64,000 nucleotides of DNA from Thermotoga sp. Mc24 (GTDB lineage Bacteria; Thermotogota; Thermotogae; Thermotogales; Thermotogaceae): NCBI RefSeq assembly GCF_000784835.1, contig NZ_JSFH01000009.1, forward strand, positions 354,483 through 418,482, read 5' to 3'. The stretch's first letter is position 1; every line of letters starts with the position of its first letter. Below, piece after piece: positions 46,189 through 55,268 of the stretch. Made by a program: the position numbers and the translations under genes. The notes under the pieces are model-generated. The model ran no database searches, was not told the origin of the DNA, and saw nothing but the letters and a program-made list of their open reading frames with translations.

Positions 46189-47187
46189 ATGAGTACATTA
46201 CTCCAAATCAAAAATTTGAGAACGTACTTTTTTACAGACGAAGGTGTTGTGAAGGCAGTGGATGGTGTGAGTTTTGAGATAGAGGAAGGAAGGACATTGG
46301 GTGTTGTGGGAGAGAGTGGTTGTGGAAAGAGTGTCACGGCAAGATCCATCATCAAGCTTTTGAGTACAACAGGTCGGATCGTCTCGGGGGAGATCCTCTA
46401 CAACATGGACGGTCAGATGGTGGATCTTGTGAAGTTCTCAAAGGAAGAGATCAGAAAGGTCAGAGGAAGGCACATTGCGATGATCTTTCAGGAGCCCATG
46501 GCTGCCTTTTCTCCTGTGTACACGATTGGAGATCAGATCACAGAAGGTATGATCTACCACTTTGGAATCACAAAGCAGGAGGCAAGAGAGCGCGCGGTAG
46601 AACTTCTGAGAAGAGTTGGTATTCCAAAGCCGGAGAAAATGATAGACTCCTATCCGTTTGAGTACTCGGGTGGTATGAGACAGCGTGCGATGATAGCGAT
46701 GGCTCTTTCGTGTAATCCTCGTCTTCTGATAGCGGATGAGCCGACAACTGCTCTGGATGTGACGATTCAGGCACAGGTTCTCGATCTTTTGAAGGACCTG
46801 CAACAGGAGTACAAAATGGCGATCATGATGATCACGCACAATATGGGTGTTGTGGCGGAGATGGCGGATCATGTGGTGGTGATGTACCTTGGGAGGGTGG
46901 TAGAGAGCGCTCCGGTTGAAGAACTCTTCTACAATCCCAAACATCCGTACACATCGCTTCTTTTGAGGTCCATTCCGGTTGTGGGAAAGAGGGTAGAAAG
47001 GCTTGAGGTGATAGAGGGAGACGTACCAGATCCAAGGAACATGCCGAAGGGTTGCCGGTTTCATCCGAGGTGTCCTTACATGATGAAGGGAATCTGCGAT
47101 GAGAGGGAGCCGGTCGAGGTTGAGGTGGGGCCAGAACACAGAGTCAGTTGTTTTCTCTATGGAGGGGAAAAAGATGGCGCTTCTTGA
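46189..47187 (+). CDS. ABC transporter ATP-binding protein, OppD/DppD type
   Basis: A 332-aa ATPase. Walker A is [13 protein letters not shown] (near residue 43), the signature is [15 protein letters not shown] (near 160), and Walker B is [12 protein letters not shown]. The C-terminal oligopeptide/dipeptide extension with Cys residues ([20 protein letters not shown]) is present; such Cys clusters bind an iron-sulphur centre in some relatives. It powers uptake with the OppF-type partner, whose start overlaps it by 14 bases. Confidence 0.93.
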   Translation: MSTLLQIKNLRTYFFTDEGVVKAVDGVSFEIEEGRTLGVVGESGCGKSVTARSIIKLLSTTGRIVSGEILYNMDGQMVDLVKFSKEEIRKVRGRHIAMIFQEPMAAFSPVYTIGDQITEGMIYHFGITKQEARERAVELLRRVGIPKPEKMIDSYPFEYSGGMRQRAMIAMALSCNPRLLIADEPTTALDVTIQAQVLDLLKDLQQEYKMAIMMITHNMGVVAEMADHVVVMYLGRVVESAPVEELFYNPKHPYTSLLLRSIPVVGKRVERLEVIEGDVPDPRNMPKGCRFHPRCPYMMKGICDEREPVEVEVGPEHRVSCFLYGGEKDGAS

Positions 47188-48199
47188 GGTGAAGAATCTG
47201 AAGAAGTACTTTCCCATCATAAAGCGGGGTTTTAGAAGGAAGGTTGTTGGGTATCTGAAGGCGGTGGATGGTATCTCCTTCCACATAGAAGAGGGAGAGA
47301 CCTTAGGACTTGTTGGAGAAAGCGGCTGTGGAAAGACCACAACGGCAAAGCTCATCATGAGAGGGATCGAACCGACAGAGGGTGAGATTGTTCTCAATAT
47401 GGATGGAGAAAAGGTCGATATTACCAAGTTGTCTGAGAAGGAACTCAGGGAGAAGGGTGTGAGGCGGTTTCTTCAGATGATCTTCCAGGATCCTTACTCT
47501 TCTTTGAATCCGAGGATGACGGTGCGTGATATCATTGCGGAACCTCTTGTGGTGAACGGTGTTATAAAGGGAAAAGAGGAGATAGACGCCATCGTTTCTG
47601 ATCTTTTGAGGGCAGTCGGTCTCAGGCCTGAGTACATGCAGAGATACCCGCACGCTTTCTCTGGGGGGCAGAGACAGAGGATCGCCATCGCACGTGCGAT
47701 CGCACTGAAGCCAAAACTTGTGCTCTGCGATGAACCCACTTCCGCTCTGGATGTGTCCGTTCAGGCTCAGATCATAAATCTTCTGAAGGATCTTCAAAAG
47801 GAATACAACCTCACGTACCTGTTCATCTCGCACGATCTTGGGGTGGTGGAACATATCACAAACAGGGTGGCTGTGATGTACGTGGGAAGGATCGTGGAAC
47901 TGGCTGAAACTGAAGAACTCTTCTCTTCTCCAAAGCACCCTTACACGGAAGCACTTCTTTCTGCTGTTCCAAAACCGGATCCAAAGAGGAAGAGAAAGAA
48001 AGCTCAGCTCACAGGTGAGGTGCCGGATCCTTCGAATCCACCGTCTGGTTGTTATTTCCATCCCAGGTGTCCTTACGCTAAAGCTATCTGTAAGGAGGTG
48101 TATCCCGACCTCAGAAACGTAGGTACTGATCAAAATCCTCATCTCGTGGCGTGTCATTTCGCTGATTCGCTAAAATTAGAAGGAGTAGGTACAATGTAA
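47174..48199 (+). CDS. ABC transporter ATP-binding protein, OppF/DppF type
   Basis: A 341-aa ATPase. Walker [14 protein letters not shown] (near residue 50), signature [15 protein letters not shown] and Walker [13 protein letters not shown] are intact. It has the OppF-specific Y-F-P-I-I-K insert at the N-terminus and the Cys-rich C-terminal motif [22 protein letters not shown] at 47174 follows GGAGGGG. The frame is open upstream to 47099 but overlaps OppD. Confidence 0.93.
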   Translation: MALLEVKNLKKYFPIIKRGFRRKVVGYLKAVDGISFHIEEGETLGLVGESGCGKTTTAKLIMRGIEPTEGEIVLNMDGEKVDITKLSEKELREKGVRRFLQMIFQDPYSSLNPRMTVRDIIAEPLVVNGVIKGKEEIDAIVSDLLRAVGLRPEYMQRYPHAFSGGQRQRIAIARAIALKPKLVLCDEPTSALDVSVQAQIINLLKDLQKEYNLTYLFISHDLGVVEHITNRVAVMYVGRIVELAETEELFSSPKHPYTEALLSAVPKPDPKRKRKKAQLTGEVPDPSNPPSGCYFHPRCPYAKAICKEVYPDLRNVGTDQNPHLVACHFADSLKLEGVGTM

Positions 48200-48249
48200 G
48201 ATATTTCTAATCCAACAAGTGATTACGGATAATAAAGGAGGATAAAAAC

Positions 48250-49941
48250 ATGGTAAGACCGCAACGAAACAAGAAGAGATTTATTCTTATCTTGAATGGA
48301 GTTTGGAATCTTGAAGTAACCAGCAAAGACAGACCAATCGCCGTTCCTGGAAGCTGGAATGAGCAGTACCAGGATCTGTGCTACGAAGAAGGACCCTTCA
48401 CCTACAAAACCACCTTCTACGTTCCGAAGGAACTTTCACAAAAACACATCAGACTTTACTTTGCTGCGGTGAACACGGACTGCGAGGTCTTCCTCAACGG
48501 AGAGAAAGTGGGAGAGAATCACATTGAATACCTTCCCTTCGAAGTAGATGTGACGGGGAAAGTGAAATCCGGAGAGAACGAACTCAGGGTGGTTGTTGAG
48601 AACAGATTGAAAGTGGGAGGATTTCCCTCGAAGGTTCCAGACAGCGGCACTCACACCGTGGGATTTTTTGGAAGTTTTCCACCTGCAAACTTCGACTTCT
48701 TCCCCTACGGTGGAATCATAAGGCCTGTTCTGATAGAGTTCACAGACCACTCAAGGATACTCGACATCTGGGTGGACACGAGTGAATCTGAACCGGAGAA
48801 GAAACTTGGAAAAGTGAAAGTGAAGGTAGAAGTTTCAGAAGAAGCGGCGGGACAGGAGATGACGATCAAACTTGGAGAGGCAGAAAAAAAGATCAGAACA
48901 TCTGACAGATTCGTCGAAGAGGAGTTCATCCTCGAAAACGCCAGGTTCTGGAGCCTCGAAGATCCATATCTTCACCCTCTCAAGGTGGGACTTGAAAGAG
49001 ACGAGTACACCCTGGACATCGGAATCAGAACGATCAGCTGGGACGAGAAAAAGCTCTACCTGAACGGGAAACCCGTCTTTCTGAAGGGCTTTGGAAAGCA
49101 CGAAGAATTTCCCGTTCTGGGGCAGGGCACTTTCTATCCATTGATGATAAAAGACTTCAACCTTCTGAAGTGGATCAACGCAAATTCTTTCAGGACCTCT
49201 CACTATCCCTACAGTGAAGAGTGGCTGGATCTTGCCGACAGATTCGGAATCCTCGTGATAGACGAAGCTCCGCACGTTGGTATCACAAGGTATCACTACA
49301 ACCCAGAGACCCAAAAGATAGCAGAAGACAACATAAGAAGAATGATCGACAGAGACAAGAACCATCCCAGTGTGATCATGTGGAGTGTGGCAAACGAACC
49401 AGAATCCAATCATCCAGACGCGGAGGGTTTCTTCAAAGCCCTCTATGAGACTGCAAAAGAAATGGATCGAACACGCCCCGTTGTCATGGTGAGCATGATG
49501 GACGCACCAGACGAGAGAACAAGAGACGTGGCGCTGAAGTACTTCGACATCGTTTGTGTGAACAGGTACTACGGCTGGTACATCTATCAGGGAAGAATAG
49601 AAGAAGGGCTTCAGGCTCTGGAAAAAGACATAGAAGAACTCTACGCAAGGCACAGAAAACCCATCTTTGTCACAGAGTTCGGCGCAGATGCTATAGCCGG
49701 CATCCACTACGACCCACCTCAGATGTTCTCCGAAGAGTACCAGGCAGAGCTCGTCGAAAAGACGATCAGACTCCTTTTGAAGAAAGACTACATCATTGGA
49801 ACACACGTGTGGGCTTTTGCAGATTTCAAGACTCCTCAGAACGTGAGAAGACCCATTCTCAACCACAAGGGTGTTTTCACAAGAGACAGACAACCCAAAC
49901 TCGTTGCTCATGTGCTGAGAAAACTGTGGAGTGAGGTTTGA
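48250..49941 (+). CDS. uidA: Beta-glucuronidase (GH2)
   Basis: A 563-aa intracellular GH2 enzyme, the length of T. maritima TM1062. Domains are an N-terminal jelly roll (residues ~15-165), an immunoglobulin-like middle (to ~262) and a TIM barrel. The acid/base is Glu383 in SVANEPESNHPDA and the nucleophile Glu476 in FVTEFGADAIAG. It releases glucuronic acid from beta-glucuronides. ATG follows AAGGAGG. It is the sixth gene of the transporter operon. Confidence 0.95.
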   Translation: MVRPQRNKKRFILILNGVWNLEVTSKDRPIAVPGSWNEQYQDLCYEEGPFTYKTTFYVPKELSQKHIRLYFAAVNTDCEVFLNGEKVGENHIEYLPFEVDVTGKVKSGENELRVVVENRLKVGGFPSKVPDSGTHTVGFFGSFPPANFDFFPYGGIIRPVLIEFTDHSRILDIWVDTSESEPEKKLGKVKVKVEVSEEAAGQEMTIKLGEAEKKIRTSDRFVEEEFILENARFWSLEDPYLHPLKVGLERDEYTLDIGIRTISWDEKKLYLNGKPVFLKGFGKHEEFPVLGQGTFYPLMIKDFNLLKWINANSFRTSHYPYSEEWLDLADRFGILVIDEAPHVGITRYHYNPETQKIAEDNIRRMIDRDKNHPSVIMWSVANEPESNHPDAEGFFKALYETAKEMDRTRPVVMVSMMDAPDERTRDVALKYFDIVCVNRYYGWYIYQGRIEEGLQALEKDIEELYARHRKPIFVTEFGADAIAGIHYDPPQMFSEEYQAELVEKTIRLLLKKDYIIGTHVWAFADFKTPQNVRRPILNHKGVFTRDRQPKLVAHVLRKLWSEV

Positions 49942-50053
49942 ATAGGTACAAAAAATCGGCAAGAGAATTAACCTACATTAAAACTCTCCGAACCAATCCA
50001 TTAATCTTTCAGTGATACCATGTCTGAAGTCAAAACGGCTTGAGGAGGAAGTG

Positions 50054-51391
50054 GTGTTGGATCCAAAAATAAAAAGAGCGCTGAACATATCCATCATAGA
50101 AGGAGCGCTTGCTGTTCTCATCAACCAGTTCTTCGGTGGAGCTTATCTGACGGGCTATTTCCTGTGGATGGGAGCCTCAAGCTTCTTCATTGGCCTTTTC
50201 GGTTCTATTCCATTTTTGGCAAACACGCTCCAACTTCTCACACTCTCATTCTCACATCGTTTGAAATCCAGGAAACAGATCATCGTTCCACTGATGTGGA
50301 CTGCCAGAACGTCCATATTGCTGTTCGCCGTATTTCCCGCTATCAGGCATGGCCTTCTCTTTGCGTATCTTCTTTATTTTTACATCCAGATCGCTGGTGC
50401 CCTGTCTGCTCCTCTCTGGCAGAGCTGGATGTCTGATTTGGTACCAAAAGATATGATTGGAAGCTACTTTGGTTTCAGAAATCTCATTCATGGAGCGGTT
50501 CAGATTCCCGCTATGTTCCTTGCAGGCGCGATACTCGATTCTCTTGGAGAAAACTGGAAAGGTTTTGGCACACTCTTTCTCATAGCGGGTTCTCTCGGGG
50601 CACTGAACGGATACTTCTTGAAGATACAGTACGAGCCACCGTACAAACCACGCGAGGCGTCTGTTTCCATAACAAAAGCCGTGAAGTTTCTCCTGAAAGA
50701 AGAACACTTCAAAAACTTTCTTCTTGGATTCGCCTTCTGGCAATTTGCCATAGGTGTTGGTACGGTCTATATAAACGTGATGCTTTTAAAAGAGGTCGAG
50801 TTTTCCTATCTTCAAATAAGTGTTCTGAACGCAGTGGGAATGTTCATAGGAACTCTCTTCCAACCTTTCTGGGGAAAGTTGGGAGACAGGTATGGATTTC
50901 AATACTTTCTCAAAGTCTGTCTGTGGGTTCAGGCGGTTGTTATTCTCCTCTGGGCACTGACTCCTAGATCGTTCCTTTACGTCTTCTTCCTCCAGATAAT
51001 AATTGGTATATTCGTAACAGCAGGAACAAGCCAGCTTGTTTTCTACACCCTCATGTACACAGCACCTTCATCCCTCAAAACTGAAGCCTTCTCTGTGTTC
51101 AACAGTCTGTCCAATCTTTCTTTGTTCGCTGGATCTTTAGTTGCAAGCGTTTTAGTTGCCTTGCTGGAGAACATCAGTCTTCCCTTTGGAATATCCGCTA
51201 TCAGACTCACCATGTTCATATCGTTCTTTTTGAGAGCATCGGCGGCGTACATAATATCCAGGATGGATCTTGGAACACCTCAAAAAGTGGATTCTCTGAT
51301 CCAGGCTGTGAAGGAGTCGTTCTTCTCAGGAACGGTTCCGTGGATCAGAGAAAGGTTGAACACACTGAACATTTTTAGAAGAAAACGTTGA
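50054..51391 (+). CDS. Major facilitator superfamily transporter
   Basis: A 445-aa protein with about 12 membrane helices. MFS features are the helix 2-3 loop (SHRLKSRKQIIV), the helix 4-5 region (QSWMSDLVPKDMIGSYFGFRNLI) and the mid-protein loop GKLGDRYGFQYF. The substrate is unknown; a sugar or sugar-acid is possible since the gene follows the glucuronidase by ~110 bases. The start may be GTG 50054 (5 bases from GGAGG) or TTG 50057 (8 bases); ATG at 50012 lies upstream of the ribosome site and is rejected. Confidence 0.85.
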   Translation: MLDPKIKRALNISIIEGALAVLINQFFGGAYLTGYFLWMGASSFFIGLFGSIPFLANTLQLLTLSFSHRLKSRKQIIVPLMWTARTSILLFAVFPAIRHGLLFAYLLYFYIQIAGALSAPLWQSWMSDLVPKDMIGSYFGFRNLIHGAVQIPAMFLAGAILDSLGENWKGFGTLFLIAGSLGALNGYFLKIQYEPPYKPREASVSITKAVKFLLKEEHFKNFLLGFAFWQFAIGVGTVYINVMLLKEVEFSYLQISVLNAVGMFIGTLFQPFWGKLGDRYGFQYFLKVCLWVQAVVILLWALTPRSFLYVFFLQIIIGIFVTAGTSQLVFYTLMYTAPSSLKTEAFSVFNSLSNLSLFAGSLVASVLVALLENISLPFGISAIRLTMFISFFLRASAAYIISRMDLGTPQKVDSLIQAVKESFFSGTVPWIRERLNTLNIFRRKR

Positions 51392-51395
51392 GACA

Positions 51396-51404
51396 TGGTA
51401 AAAT
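51396..51404 (+). promoter_or_regulatory. Candidate extended -10 promoter for spoVS
   Basis: TGGTAAAAT carries an extended TGn element before TAAAAT, 36 bases before the spoVS start. No clear -35 box is seen. Confidence 0.35.
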
Positions 51405-51439
51405 AATATTGAGATCACACAACGAAGGGGGTAAGTAAC

Positions 51440-51703
51440 ATGGAAGTACTGAAGGTATCGTCGAAGTCCGATCCTAACAAGGTCGCTGGTGCTATTGCCG
51501 GTGTGGTGAGGGAGCACGGTAAAGCGGAGATTCAGGCCATTGGAGCCGGTGCAGTGAACCAGGCAGTGAAGGCCATCGCCATTGCGCGGGGGTACCTGGC
51601 ACCGAGTGGTATCGATCTCGTTTTCGTTCCTGCCTTCACGGACGTCGAGATCGAAAACGAAAAGCGGACAGCCATCAAGTTCATAGTCTTTCCAAAAAGC
51701 TGA
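51440..51703 (+). CDS. spoVS: SpoVS family protein
   Basis: An 87-aa protein, almost entirely the Alba-like SpoVS domain: VLKVSSKSDPNKVAGAIAGVVREHGKAEIQAIGAGAVNQAVKAIAIARGYLAPSG. In Bacillus SpoVS affects sporulation and septation; in non-sporulating Thermotoga a nucleic-acid-binding or division-related role is inferred. ATG follows GGGGG. It appears to be a single-gene unit with its own terminator. Confidence 0.93.
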   Translation: MEVLKVSSKSDPNKVAGAIAGVVREHGKAEIQAIGAGAVNQAVKAIAIARGYLAPSGIDLVFVPAFTDVEIENEKRTAIKFIVFPKS

Positions 51704-51733
51704 AGGGGAGCATCAGCTCCCCTTTGATTTTTC
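51703..51733 (+). terminator. Terminator after spoVS
   Basis: AAGGGGAGC (51703-51711) pairs with GCTCCCCTT (51716-51724) around ATCA, followed by TTTGATTTTT. On the opposite strand the hairpin is followed by CAGCTTTTTGG, so it may also stop the convergent flavoprotein gene, which ends at 51746. Confidence 0.85.
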
Positions 51734-51745
51734 CCATTTCTTGTT

Positions 51746-53344
51746 TCACTCCTCGAGGATCCTTTCCGCTTCATCCCTGTAAGATTCCATAACGTATGGA
51801 ATTCCTGAGATTTCTGCTGCGTCTTTTGTGAGAGCGATGAGATCTTTCCTGGAAAGAGCAGAGAGCCTGAACTTTCTCGCACCCGCCATGAGTTGCTGCA
51901 GACCCGTTTTGAACTTCTGAACGAACGTGTAGACTCCTATGGCACCAAGAGGCAATTTCTTGACTTCTTCCTCTCCAAATCGGGATCTCAGTTCTTCGTA
52001 GGTGACGAAGATTTCCTCTACGGTTGTTCCGTATTTCGAAACTGTCTTCGGCAAGTTTCCACTCTTGAGCCACTCGCCTATGTTCTTTCCCACCATCGCG
52101 GGTATCATGAGAGCCCTTCCCATACAGACGGCCTTCACGTACGGAGAACCCATCGCAATGGCCTTGAGAACACCGTCTTCTGTGGAGAAACCGCCGGCTA
52201 TGGCTATGTCAGGAACCCTGATTCCTCTCCTGCTCAACTTTTCCGCGAATTGATACGTCAAAGCCTCGAGGTAGAACGTAGGAATTCCCCACTCGTTCAT
52301 CATCGGCCACGGGCTCATACCCGTTCCACCCGGTGCTCCATCGACGGTGATCAAATCCACCTTCGCCTCAGCACCGTATCTGAGAGCCATGGCAAGTTCA
52401 ACAGCCGAGTAAGCTCCCGTCTTCAAGGTGATCCGCTTGAATCCGAGTTTTCTGAGTCTTTCCACTTCTTTTAGGAAGGATTCCTTAGAGACAAAACCAA
52501 GTCTTGAGTGTCTTTCGAACTCCTTGATTTCTCCTTCTTTGAACGCTCTCTGGACTTCCGGAAGTTCGGGATCGGGGAGAACTATATAACCTCTTCTTTT
52601 CAGTTCCAGAGCGCGTTCAAGGGATCTCACCTTTATCTCTCCACCGATGCTCTTGGCTCCCTGCCCCCACTTGAGCTCAATGGTTTCGATGCCGTGTTTG
52701 TTTATAACGTACTCCGCAACACCCAGCCTTGTATCCTCAACGTTCATTTGAATAAGTATTTCACCGTATTCCCCGTCGTGGTATCTCTTGTATATTTCTA
52801 TTCTCCTGTCGAGTTCCGGTGATTTCTTCACTTTTCCGTTGCTGTCGAGTTCCAGATCCGGATCGACACCCGCTACATTTTCTCCACAGACAACCGTTAT
52901 TCCACTGATGGCAGCTCCCACCGCTATGTGATCCCAGTTCTTCCTCGCGATTTCTGTGGAACCGAGTGCCCCCGTGAATATGGGAACCTTCATCTTCACT
53001 TTGATGTCCCAGCCGTACTCTGTGGTTGTATCAACGTTCGTGAATATTGCGGTGTCAGGACCTGGTTCCACTCCTTCGGGAAGACCTTCCGCACCGCGTG
53101 CGTACCCGAGAATGTTAAGGTGTGAGTAGTCAACAGGATAGTCCTTGACGGCACCCGCGGTGATTTCACCAAACGGGCCCGGGTAGAGTACCTCCCTTCC
53201 TCTAAACGACGCGAGCCAAATCTCGCAGCCACCGGTGCATCCGTCAATACACCTGGAACATATGCCAGACATAGGAACAACATCTCTTGAACGATTGAAC
53301 GTTCCAGTTGCTTCATTCGCATTTGGTCTTCTCAGGTTTCCCAT
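51746..53344 (-). CDS. Glutamate synthase-related FMN protein
   Basis: A 532-aa protein. A Cys cluster near the N-terminus (ICSRCIDGCTGGCEIW, residues ~28-42) may hold an iron-sulphur centre. The rest is the FMN-binding TIM barrel of the large glutamate synthase subunit: ELKWGQGAKSIGGEI, TVDGAPGGTGMSP, IAIAGGFSTEDGVLKAIAMG and KAVCMGRALM. It lacks the glutamine amidotransferase domain and the C-terminal beta helix, so it is not a full glutamate synthase; it resembles archaeal-type stand-alone proteins. A clear TATAAT promoter lies upstream, and GGAGG precedes the ATG. Confidence 0.88.
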   Translation of the reverse strand: MGNLRRPNANEATGTFNRSRDVVPMSGICSRCIDGCTGGCEIWLASFRGREVLYPGPFGEITAGAVKDYPVDYSHLNILGYARGAEGLPEGVEPGPDTAIFTNVDTTTEYGWDIKVKMKVPIFTGALGSTEIARKNWDHIAVGAAISGITVVCGENVAGVDPDLELDSNGKVKKSPELDRRIEIYKRYHDGEYGEILIQMNVEDTRLGVAEYVINKHGIETIELKWGQGAKSIGGEIKVRSLERALELKRRGYIVLPDPELPEVQRAFKEGEIKEFERHSRLGFVSKESFLKEVERLRKLGFKRITLKTGAYSAVELAMALRYGAEAKVDLITVDGAPGGTGMSPWPMMNEWGIPTFYLEALTYQFAEKLSRRGIRVPDIAIAGGFSTEDGVLKAIAMGSPYVKAVCMGRALMIPAMVGKNIGEWLKSGNLPKTVSKYGTTVEEIFVTYEELRSRFGEEEVKKLPLGAIGVYTFVQKFKTGLQQLMAGARKFRLSALSRKDLIALTKDAAEISGIPYVMESYRDEAERILEE

Positions 53345-53394
53345 CGCTGTCCCTCCTTGACAAAAAGTGAATTTATATTCCGGTAGTTTTTTTA

Positions 53395-53422
53395 ATTATA
53401 GAACAAACAAACGACATCACAA
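53395..53422 (-). promoter_or_regulatory. Promoter of the glutamate synthase-like gene
   Basis: On the minus strand TTGTGA (53417-53422) and TATAAT (53395-53400) with a 16-base spacer. The perfect -10 box makes this a strong candidate. It overlaps the divergent promoter of the K+ channel gene. Confidence 0.65.
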
Positions 53423-53444
53423 AGTAGTCAATGTGTTGTAATAT
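53416..53444 (+). promoter_or_regulatory. Candidate promoter of the K+ channel gene
   Basis: ATCACA (53416-53421) and TAATAT (53439-53444) spaced by 17 bases. The -35 box is shared, on the opposite strand, with the promoter of the divergent flavoprotein gene. Confidence 0.4.
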
Positions 53445-53466
53445 TTATGGATAGGAGGTAAAAAAC

Positions 53467-54465
53467 ATGAAGAGAAACATCATCATACTCATACTCATGA
53501 TAGTGTTCGTATTTGTTTTTGGAACGGTTGCCTTTCACCTGATAGAAGGGTGGAACCTTTTCGATTCATTTTTCTTCACGCTCATCACAGTTTCCACGGT
53601 GGGATACTCTATTCCTGAGAACCTCTCTCAAGCTGGAAAGGTGATAGCTTCCATTCTCATAAGCGCTGGTGTGACGATCGTGCTGTACGGTTTCACATCG
53701 GTGACATCGATGATCGTTGAGGGACACATAGGAGAGTACTTCAGGAACAGGAGGATGAAAAAGATGATAGATAAACTCAGAGAACACTTCATCGTAGTGG
53801 GAGCGGGAAGAACAGGAAGGCACACCACCCTGGAGATAATGAAAGCAAAGAAGCCCTTTGTTGTGATAGATCAATCGGAAGAAGCAATCGCCAGACTCAA
53901 AGATTTTCTGGGAGAGGAATTCCCCTACGTTGTGGGAGATGCCACAGAAGAAGAAATTCTCATGAAAGCGGGGGTTGAAAGGGCTCGTTCTCTTGTGGTG
54001 ACACTTCCCGACGACGCGAAAAGCACGTTCGTTGTTCTCACCGCAAAGTCCTTGAATCCGAATCTCGAGATTGTATCCAGAGTCTCTGACATGAAGGCTT
54101 TGAGCAAGCTCGTTTACGCGGGGGCGGACAAAGTGATCGCTACATCGGAGCTCGCGGGTGTGAGGCTCGCTCAGATGGCTCTCAATCCCACTACTATAAG
54201 CTTCCTGGACATTCTCTCCTTCGGCGAGGAATCCTTCAGAATAGAGGAAGTGGTAATACCCCCAGAGAGTCCTGTTGCCAACAAAACGCTCGGTGAAATA
54301 AACCTTGCGAAGAGAGCCGGAACCATCGTCATTGCGATCAGACGTGGAGGAGAGGTGATCTTCAACCCGACGGGAGACACGAAGATACTCCCGGAGGACA
54401 GGCTCATGGTGGTGGGAAAAAGCGATCACTTCGAAAAACTCCACAGATTAATCGAGGAGGGATAG
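53467..54465 (+). CDS. Two-helix potassium channel with RCK domain (MthK-like)
   Basis: A 332-aa protein. Two membrane helices flank a pore loop with the K+ filter TVGYS at residues 44-48. A Rossmann RCK_N domain follows (HFIVVGAGRTGRHT, VVIDQSEE, GDATEEEIL), then an RCK_C domain from ~255 (EEVVIPPESPVANKTLGEINLAKRAGTIVIAIRRGG). It should form a gated K+ channel like MthK. ATG is 7 bases after AGGAGG. CutA follows with a 1-base gap. Confidence 0.93.
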   Translation: MKRNIIILILMIVFVFVFGTVAFHLIEGWNLFDSFFFTLITVSTVGYSIPENLSQAGKVIASILISAGVTIVLYGFTSVTSMIVEGHIGEYFRNRRMKKMIDKLREHFIVVGAGRTGRHTTLEIMKAKKPFVVIDQSEEAIARLKDFLGEEFPYVVGDATEEEILMKAGVERARSLVVTLPDDAKSTFVVLTAKSLNPNLEIVSRVSDMKALSKLVYAGADKVIATSELAGVRLAQMALNPTTISFLDILSFGEESFRIEEVVIPPESPVANKTLGEINLAKRAGTIVIAIRRGGEVIFNPTGDTKILPEDRLMVVGKSDHFEKLHRLIEEG

Positions 54466-54466
54466 A

Positions 54467-54772
54467 ATGATACTCGTGTATTCGACCTTTCCAAATGAAG
54501 AAAAAGCGCTCGAGATAGGAAGAAAACTCCTCGAGAAAAGGCTAATAGCTTGCTTCAACGCGTTCGAAATCAGATCCGGATACTGGTGGAAAGGTGAAAT
54601 CGTTCAAGACAAAGAGTGGGCGGCTATTTTCAAGACTACAGAAGAAAAAGAAAAGGAACTCTACGAAGAGTTGAGAAAACTTCATCCATACGAAACACCC
54701 GCGATCTTCACACTGAAGGTGGAAAACGTCCTGACTGAATACATGAACTGGCTCAGAGAATCTGTTCTATGA
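54467..54772 (+). CDS. cutA: CutA divalent-ion tolerance-like protein
   Basis: A 101-aa CutA1 trimer protein, matching T. maritima TM1056. The family pattern is complete: YSTFPNEEKALEIGRKLLEKRLIACFN (near the N-terminus), YWWKGEIVQDKEWAAIFKT and LHPYETPAI. Named for copper tolerance in E. coli, its real role is unsettled. Its 3' end overlaps the convergent LOG-fold gene by 20 bases. Confidence 0.95.
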   Translation: MILVYSTFPNEEKALEIGRKLLEKRLIACFNAFEIRSGYWWKGEIVQDKEWAAIFKTTEEKEKELYEELRKLHPYETPAIFTLKVENVLTEYMNWLRESVL

Positions 54773-55268
54773 TCTGAACAGCTTCCTCCACAGTCCACGC
54801 CTGATGAATCTCTACGATTCTTCTGTTGTCCAGGTACTTTCCGTCTATCAGAACCTGAGAGATCCTGTCCGTCCACCCACCCGTTCCTCTCAGCAGGATC
54901 ACAGGCTTCCCTAGCGCATAAGCTCCCAGAATCTCTATCGCTGTTCCAATCTCTCCGCCAATCGAGACAACTACATCTGCGTTTCTCAAAAGAACGAAAG
55001 ATCTCATCTGAAAGTCAAGGCCTGTTTTCACGGCGACGGAAAGATACGGATTCCCCGCTTCTTCATCGGGAAGTATTCCCACCACGGTTCCGCCCGCTTC
55101 TCTGACCCCCTGAGATACGAGTTCCATCACACCGTCTCTTCCGCCGTTGAACACGAGGTACCCTTTCTTTGCCAGGGTTCTTCCAAGTTCCAGACAAATA
55201 TCTCGAAGTTCCGACACCGGAGATTTGTTCACCGGTCCGGAGTATCCGACAACGACGACTTTTTTCAC
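54753..55268 (-). CDS. LOG/TIGR00725-type Rossmann protein (TM1055-like)
   Basis: A 171-aa protein of the group once called lysine decarboxylase-like, matching T. maritima TM1055. GYSGPVNKSP starts the nucleotide fold; NGGRDGVMELVSQGVREAGG resembles the GGxxGLMG motif, and SIGGEIGTAIEI replaces the PGGxGTxxE motif of cytokinin-activating LOG enzymes. The altered motif suggests a different substrate (nucleotide or cofactor binding). The start overlaps lptB by 4 bases. Confidence 0.85.
   Translation of the reverse strand: MKKVVVVGYSGPVNKSPVSELRDICLELGRTLAKKGYLVFNGGRDGVMELVSQGVREAGGTVVGILPDEEAGNPYLSVAVKTGLDFQMRSFVLLRNADVVVSIGGEIGTAIEILGAYALGKPVILLRGTGGWTDRISQVLIDGKYLDNRRIVEIHQAWTVEEAVQIIEQIL

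Noticed and set aside
46438..47427. Long antisense frame across the OppD-type ATPase
   Set aside because: Shadow of the sense codons; no start signal or family.
48835..49962. 375-codon antisense frame to the beta-glucuronidase
   Set aside because: No ribosome site or domain, and the sense gene is intact with catalytic residues.
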